A stretch of DNA of 8,789 bases, taken from positions 1 through 8,789 of the forward strand of contig CAZBUP010000039.1 of the NCBI GenBank assembly GCA_964495145.1, read 5' to 3'. Below, piece after piece: positions 6,913-8,789 of the stretch. Both the position numbers and the translations under genes were made by a program. Below the pieces are notes generated by a model, which was not told the origin of the DNA, searched no databases, and saw only the letters and a program-made list of their open reading frames with translations. Numbering within the stretch: position 1 is the first letter of the stretch; every line of letters starts with the position of its first letter. The stretch comes from UBA6120 sp964495145 (GTDB taxonomy: Bacteria > Bacillota_I > Bacilli_A > RFN20 > CAG-826).

Positions 6913-8160
6913 AAGATTCCTCAAGTCGTGGCGCCGCGCGATTTGGGCCAACTTGCGGTAGTTGTCATTCAATTGCTTGAGATAACTGCTTCGGTCTTCC
7001 GGCTCATAGATTTTCACGTCGCGGTGCTGGTCGGGCAAATATTGCATGAGCGGCCATAAGTCGGGTCGATCGTAGGGATATTTGTCCTCTTCGGCCAGTC
7101 CGACCGGGGTATAGCGCAAGTAATCCAAGACTTCCAGCGGGGTTTCGGAAGTGAGGGCCATCGCTTTGGAAATGGCGTTAGCGGCCGCTTTCGATTTAGG
7201 TGACAACGCCAGTTCGATCACGGTGAAGGCCAATGGGATGTTGGCTTCGGGAAAACCGACCGCTTTGGCGGTGTCTAGGGCTTGGACTGCCCGCATGACG
7301 GCGCTTGGATTGGCCAAGCCCACATCTTCATAAGCGGTCACGAGCAAGCGGCGTCGGAGGCTTTCAAGGTCGCCGGCTAAGATTAAGCGAGCCAAATAAT
7401 ATAGGGCGGCGTCGACATCGCTTCCGCGAATGCTTTTTTGCAGGGCGCTGATGGCGTCATAATGGCCGCCTCCGTCATCATCGAGGATGGAAGAAGGAAC
7501 GTTCAAAGTCGCAGCGACGTGTTCGCGGCCCAGCGTTTGCCTTGGATAGGAGATCAACAGGATTTCCAAAGCATTATAGGCAAAGCGCAAGTCGCCACCC
7601 GACAACCGGGCGATGGCGAGAAGCGCCTCATCGGTCAAGGTGGTCCGATCGGGATTGGTTTCAGAATCGGATAATGCCTTTTTCAACCCGACGATGATTT
7701 CCTCGGGCGGAAGCGGCTTGACTTCCAAAAGATGGCAGCGGCTTCGAATGGCCGGGTTCAGCGAAAGATAGGGATTTTCGGTCGTGGCGCCGAATAGGTA
7801 GATGCTGCCGTCTTCGATCGCGGCCAAAAGTAGGTCTTGCTTATCCTTAGGGAGGCGGTGGACCTCGTCGACGATCATGATGCAGGGATGGAACAATCGG
7901 GCTTCGTCCATGGCCAATTCCAATTCCTTTTTTGAGGCGGTCACCGCGTTGATATTGATGAAGTGGGTGCCGCTCGAGCGGGCGTAGGCTTCGGCGATGG
8001 TCGTCTTGCCACTGCCGGGAGGACCGAAAAGGACCAAAGAAACGAGGGTTTGCCTTTTTAGGCAATTGGTCAAGAAACCCTCGGGGCCGACCAGATGGTT
8101 TTGGCCGAGGATCTCCGATAAGTCGTGGGGACGCATGCGGAAGGCTAAGGGTTGGTTCAT
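6895..8160 (-). CDS. rarA: Replication-associated recombination protein A (RarA/MgsA AAA+ ATPase)
   Basis: Clamp-loader-like AAA+ ATPase that acts at stalled replication forks and single-stranded DNA gaps, and in related bacteria binds SSB. The 421-residue length is normal. The start MNQPLAFRMRP matches the family opening. Walker A is GPPGSGKT (46-53). Walker B is IMIVDEVHR (94-102, with D98 and E99). Sensor 1 is GATTENP (124-130), and NPAIRSR (135-141) carries the arginine-finger region. The C-terminal tetramerisation part has the family segments YYLARLILAGD, RRRLLVTAYEDVGLANP and a PEANIPLA-type motif. It ends with a lysine-rich tail (LKKKTR) whose codons form the T tract of the opposing terminator. 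It is a single gene convergent with pdp and divergent from dtd. There is no SD before the ATG, and its predicted promoter is only 10 bases upstream. The neighbouring SSB-like protein is a conceivable partner, but this is inference. Confidence 0.96.
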   Translation of the reverse strand: MNQPLAFRMRPHDLSEILGQNHLVGPEGFLTNCLKRQTLVSLVLFGPPGSGKTTIAEAYARSSGTHFININAVTASKKELELAMDEARLFHPCIMIVDEVHRLPKDKQDLLLAAIEDGSIYLFGATTENPYLSLNPAIRSRCHLLEVKPLPPEEIIVGLKKALSDSETNPDRTTLTDEALLAIARLSGGDLRFAYNALEILLISYPRQTLGREHVAATLNVPSSILDDDGGGHYDAISALQKSIRGSDVDAALYYLARLILAGDLESLRRRLLVTAYEDVGLANPSAVMRAVQALDTAKAVGFPEANIPLAFTVIELALSPKSKAAANAISKAMALTSETPLEVLDYLRYTPVGLAEEDKYPYDRPDLWPLMQYLPDQHRDVKIYEPEDRSSYLKQLNDNYRKLAQIARRHDLRNLKKKTR

Positions 8161-8162
8161 CG

Positions 8163-8174
8163 TACTTTAAAGTA
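8163..8174. repeat. 12-bp palindrome at the rarA start, possible operator
   Basis: TACTTTAAAGTA is a perfect inverted repeat that overlaps the rarA -10 box and its predicted transcription start, and lies just upstream of the dtd promoter region. It could bind a dimeric regulator affecting both divergent genes, or be chance in AT-rich promoter DNA. Confidence 0.35.
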
Positions 8175-8179
8175 TACCA
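8171..8179 (-). promoter_or_regulatory. Putative extended -10 promoter of rarA
   Basis: On the - strand the sequence reads TGGTATACT, an extended -10 (TGn plus TATACT). No clear -35 is present, as often allowed with an extended -10. Ten bases separate it from the ATG, so transcription should start only a few bases before or near the start codon, giving an almost leaderless mRNA. Confidence 0.55.
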
Positions 8180-8197
8180 ATCGTCGGGCTTTTTCTC

Positions 8198-8203
8198 TAT
8201 AAT
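8198..8203 (+). promoter_or_regulatory. Putative -10 box of dtd-mnmA
   Basis: A perfect TATAAT lies 15 bases before the dtd ATG. There is no convincing -35 hexamer or TGn extension. The implied leader is under about ten bases and has no SD. Confidence 0.5.
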
Positions 8204-8218
8204 GAAACCGGTAACCTT

Positions 8219-8674
8219 ATGCGCATCATCTCACAAAACATCAGTTCGGGACGGCTGGAAATCGAAGGGCGCACCATCGCCGAAACCGGTCATGGCCTCG
8301 CCTTGTTCGTCGGCTTTACCCACAGCGACGACCATTCGATATTAGTGAAGATGGCGGAAAAAGTCATCACCATGCGGCTGCTACCCGACGATCAGGGTAA
8401 AACCAATCGTTCGCTACTCGATACCAGCGGCGATCTCTTGGTGATTCCGAATTTTACGTTGTATGGATCGTTGGCCGACGGAAGAAGGCCTTCATTCAGC
8501 CTAGCCATGAACCCCCAAGAAGCCGAACGGTTGTTTGATGCATTCGTGACATTGCTAGAAGCACGCTATCCCCGGGTTTACCACGGTGTATTCGGCGCCG
8601 ACATGAAGATAACCCTCGTCAACGAAGGGCCCTTTACCATCGGGCTCGATTCGCGCGAATTATTCGGTAGTTGA
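8219..8674 (+). CDS. dtd: D-aminoacyl-tRNA deacylase (Dtd), variant active-site motif
   Basis: Removes D-amino acids (and glycine mischarged on tRNA-Ala) from tRNA, an editing step in the cytoplasm. At 151 residues it has the usual dimeric DTD length. Family landmarks are the AEKVITMRLLPDDQGKTNRSLLD region (46-68), GRRPSF (88-93), the GVFGADMKITLV segment (123-134) and the Gly-cisPro loop NEGPFT (135-140, G137-P138) that excludes L-amino acids. The unusual point is residues 77-81, which read PNFTL where canonical DTDs have SQFTL, so the conserved Ser-Gln pair at 77-78 is replaced by Pro-Asn while T80 is kept. The N-terminus also departs from the usual MRAVVQRV, reading MRIISQNIS. The fold assignment is secure; full canonical activity is not. 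A TATAAT precedes the gene without an SD. It is followed two bases later by mnmA, giving a small tRNA-quality operon divergent from rarA. Confidence 0.93.
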   Translation: MRIISQNISSGRLEIEGRTIAETGHGLALFVGFTHSDDHSILVKMAEKVITMRLLPDDQGKTNRSLLDTSGDLLVIPNFTLYGSLADGRRPSFSLAMNPQEAERLFDAFVTLLEARYPRVYHGVFGADMKITLVNEGPFTIGLDSRELFGS

Positions 8675-8676
8675 TT

Positions 8677-8789
8677 ATGAAAGTGATGATTGGTTTGAGC
8701 GGAGGGGTCGATTCGGCCGTCGCCGCTTATTTATTGAAAGAACAAGGCCATGAAGTCGTGGCCGGTTTCATGCGCAATTGGGATGCCTT
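8677..8789 (+). CDS. mnmA: tRNA-specific 2-thiouridylase MnmA, 3'-truncated by window edge
   Basis: Uses sulfur relayed from a cysteine desulfurase and ATP to make 2-thiouridine at wobble position 34 of tRNA-Lys, -Glu and -Gln. Only the first 37 codons are in the window. They contain the PP-loop ATP-pyrophosphatase motif SGGVDSAV (residues 8-15) and FMRNWD, which corresponds to the family's F-M-K/R-N-W-D segment. These two together distinguish MnmA from other PP-loop enzymes such as TilS or GuaA. The catalytic cysteines are beyond the edge. The ATG at 8677 gives the normal distance to the PP loop; a second ATG at 8686 is too close to it. There is no SD, and the start lies two bases after the dtd stop, so translational coupling is likely. 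Confidence 0.93.
   Translation, partial: MKVMIGLSGGVDSAVAAYLLKEQGHEVVAGFMRNWDA

Noticed and set aside
1..8789. A mobile element, CRISPR array, phage cassette or defence system
   Set aside because: No transposase, integrase, regularly spaced repeats, terminal inverted repeats or toxin/antitoxin-like genes are visible; all genes are recognisable housekeeping families with uniform composition.
1..8789. tRNA, rRNA or riboswitch genes in intergenic DNA
   Set aside because: All intergenic gaps are under about 70 bases and are filled by RBS and promoter elements; no cloverleaf or aptamer-like structure seen.

Overview
This window reads as an ordinary, tightly packed stretch of a bacterial chromosome from the Bacillota, probably a Bacilli-type or Acholeplasma-like/uncultured Mollicutes-related lineage. 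That placement is inference. It rests on strong Shine-Dalgarno sites of the AAGGAGG type, an AmyX-like intracellular pullulanase, a Pdp-type pyrimidine nucleoside phosphorylase and a Bacilli-style set of housekeeping genes. Base composition by eye is moderate (a little above half G+C). The genetic code is the standard one: TGA ends at least five of the genes and every tryptophan I checked is TGG, which argues against the Mycoplasma/Spiroplasma code.

Layout from left to right: (1) an operon-like run on the + strand of ftsK/spoIIIE (5' end cut off by the window), acpS and an intracellular type I pullulanase, with gaps of 12 and 5 bases; (2) a short stand-alone SSB-like OB-fold gene with its own good RBS and a TATAAT box; (3) an extended -10 promoter driving plsC, which overlaps a pyrimidine-nucleoside phosphorylase gene by an ATGA junction, followed by a hairpin terminator that lies inside the end of the convergent rarA; (4) rarA on the - strand; (5) a 58-base divergent promoter region; (6) dtd followed two bases later by mnmA, which runs off the right edge.

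The genes cover chromosome segregation (FtsK), activation of acyl carrier protein and phosphatidic acid synthesis (AcpS, PlsC), glycogen/maltodextrin debranching (pullulanase), nucleoside salvage (Pdp), DNA replication maintenance (SSB-like protein, RarA) and tRNA quality and modification (Dtd, MnmA). No mobile element, CRISPR array, tRNA, rRNA, phage gene or defence cassette is visible, and there is no gene-free stretch longer than about 70 bases. I did not find a new multi-gene system. The points most worth a second look are a Dtd whose usual Ser-Gln catalytic motif reads Pro-Asn, a minimal SSB-like protein without the usual acidic tail, a terminator embedded in an opposing coding sequence, and promoters predicted to give nearly leaderless mRNAs.
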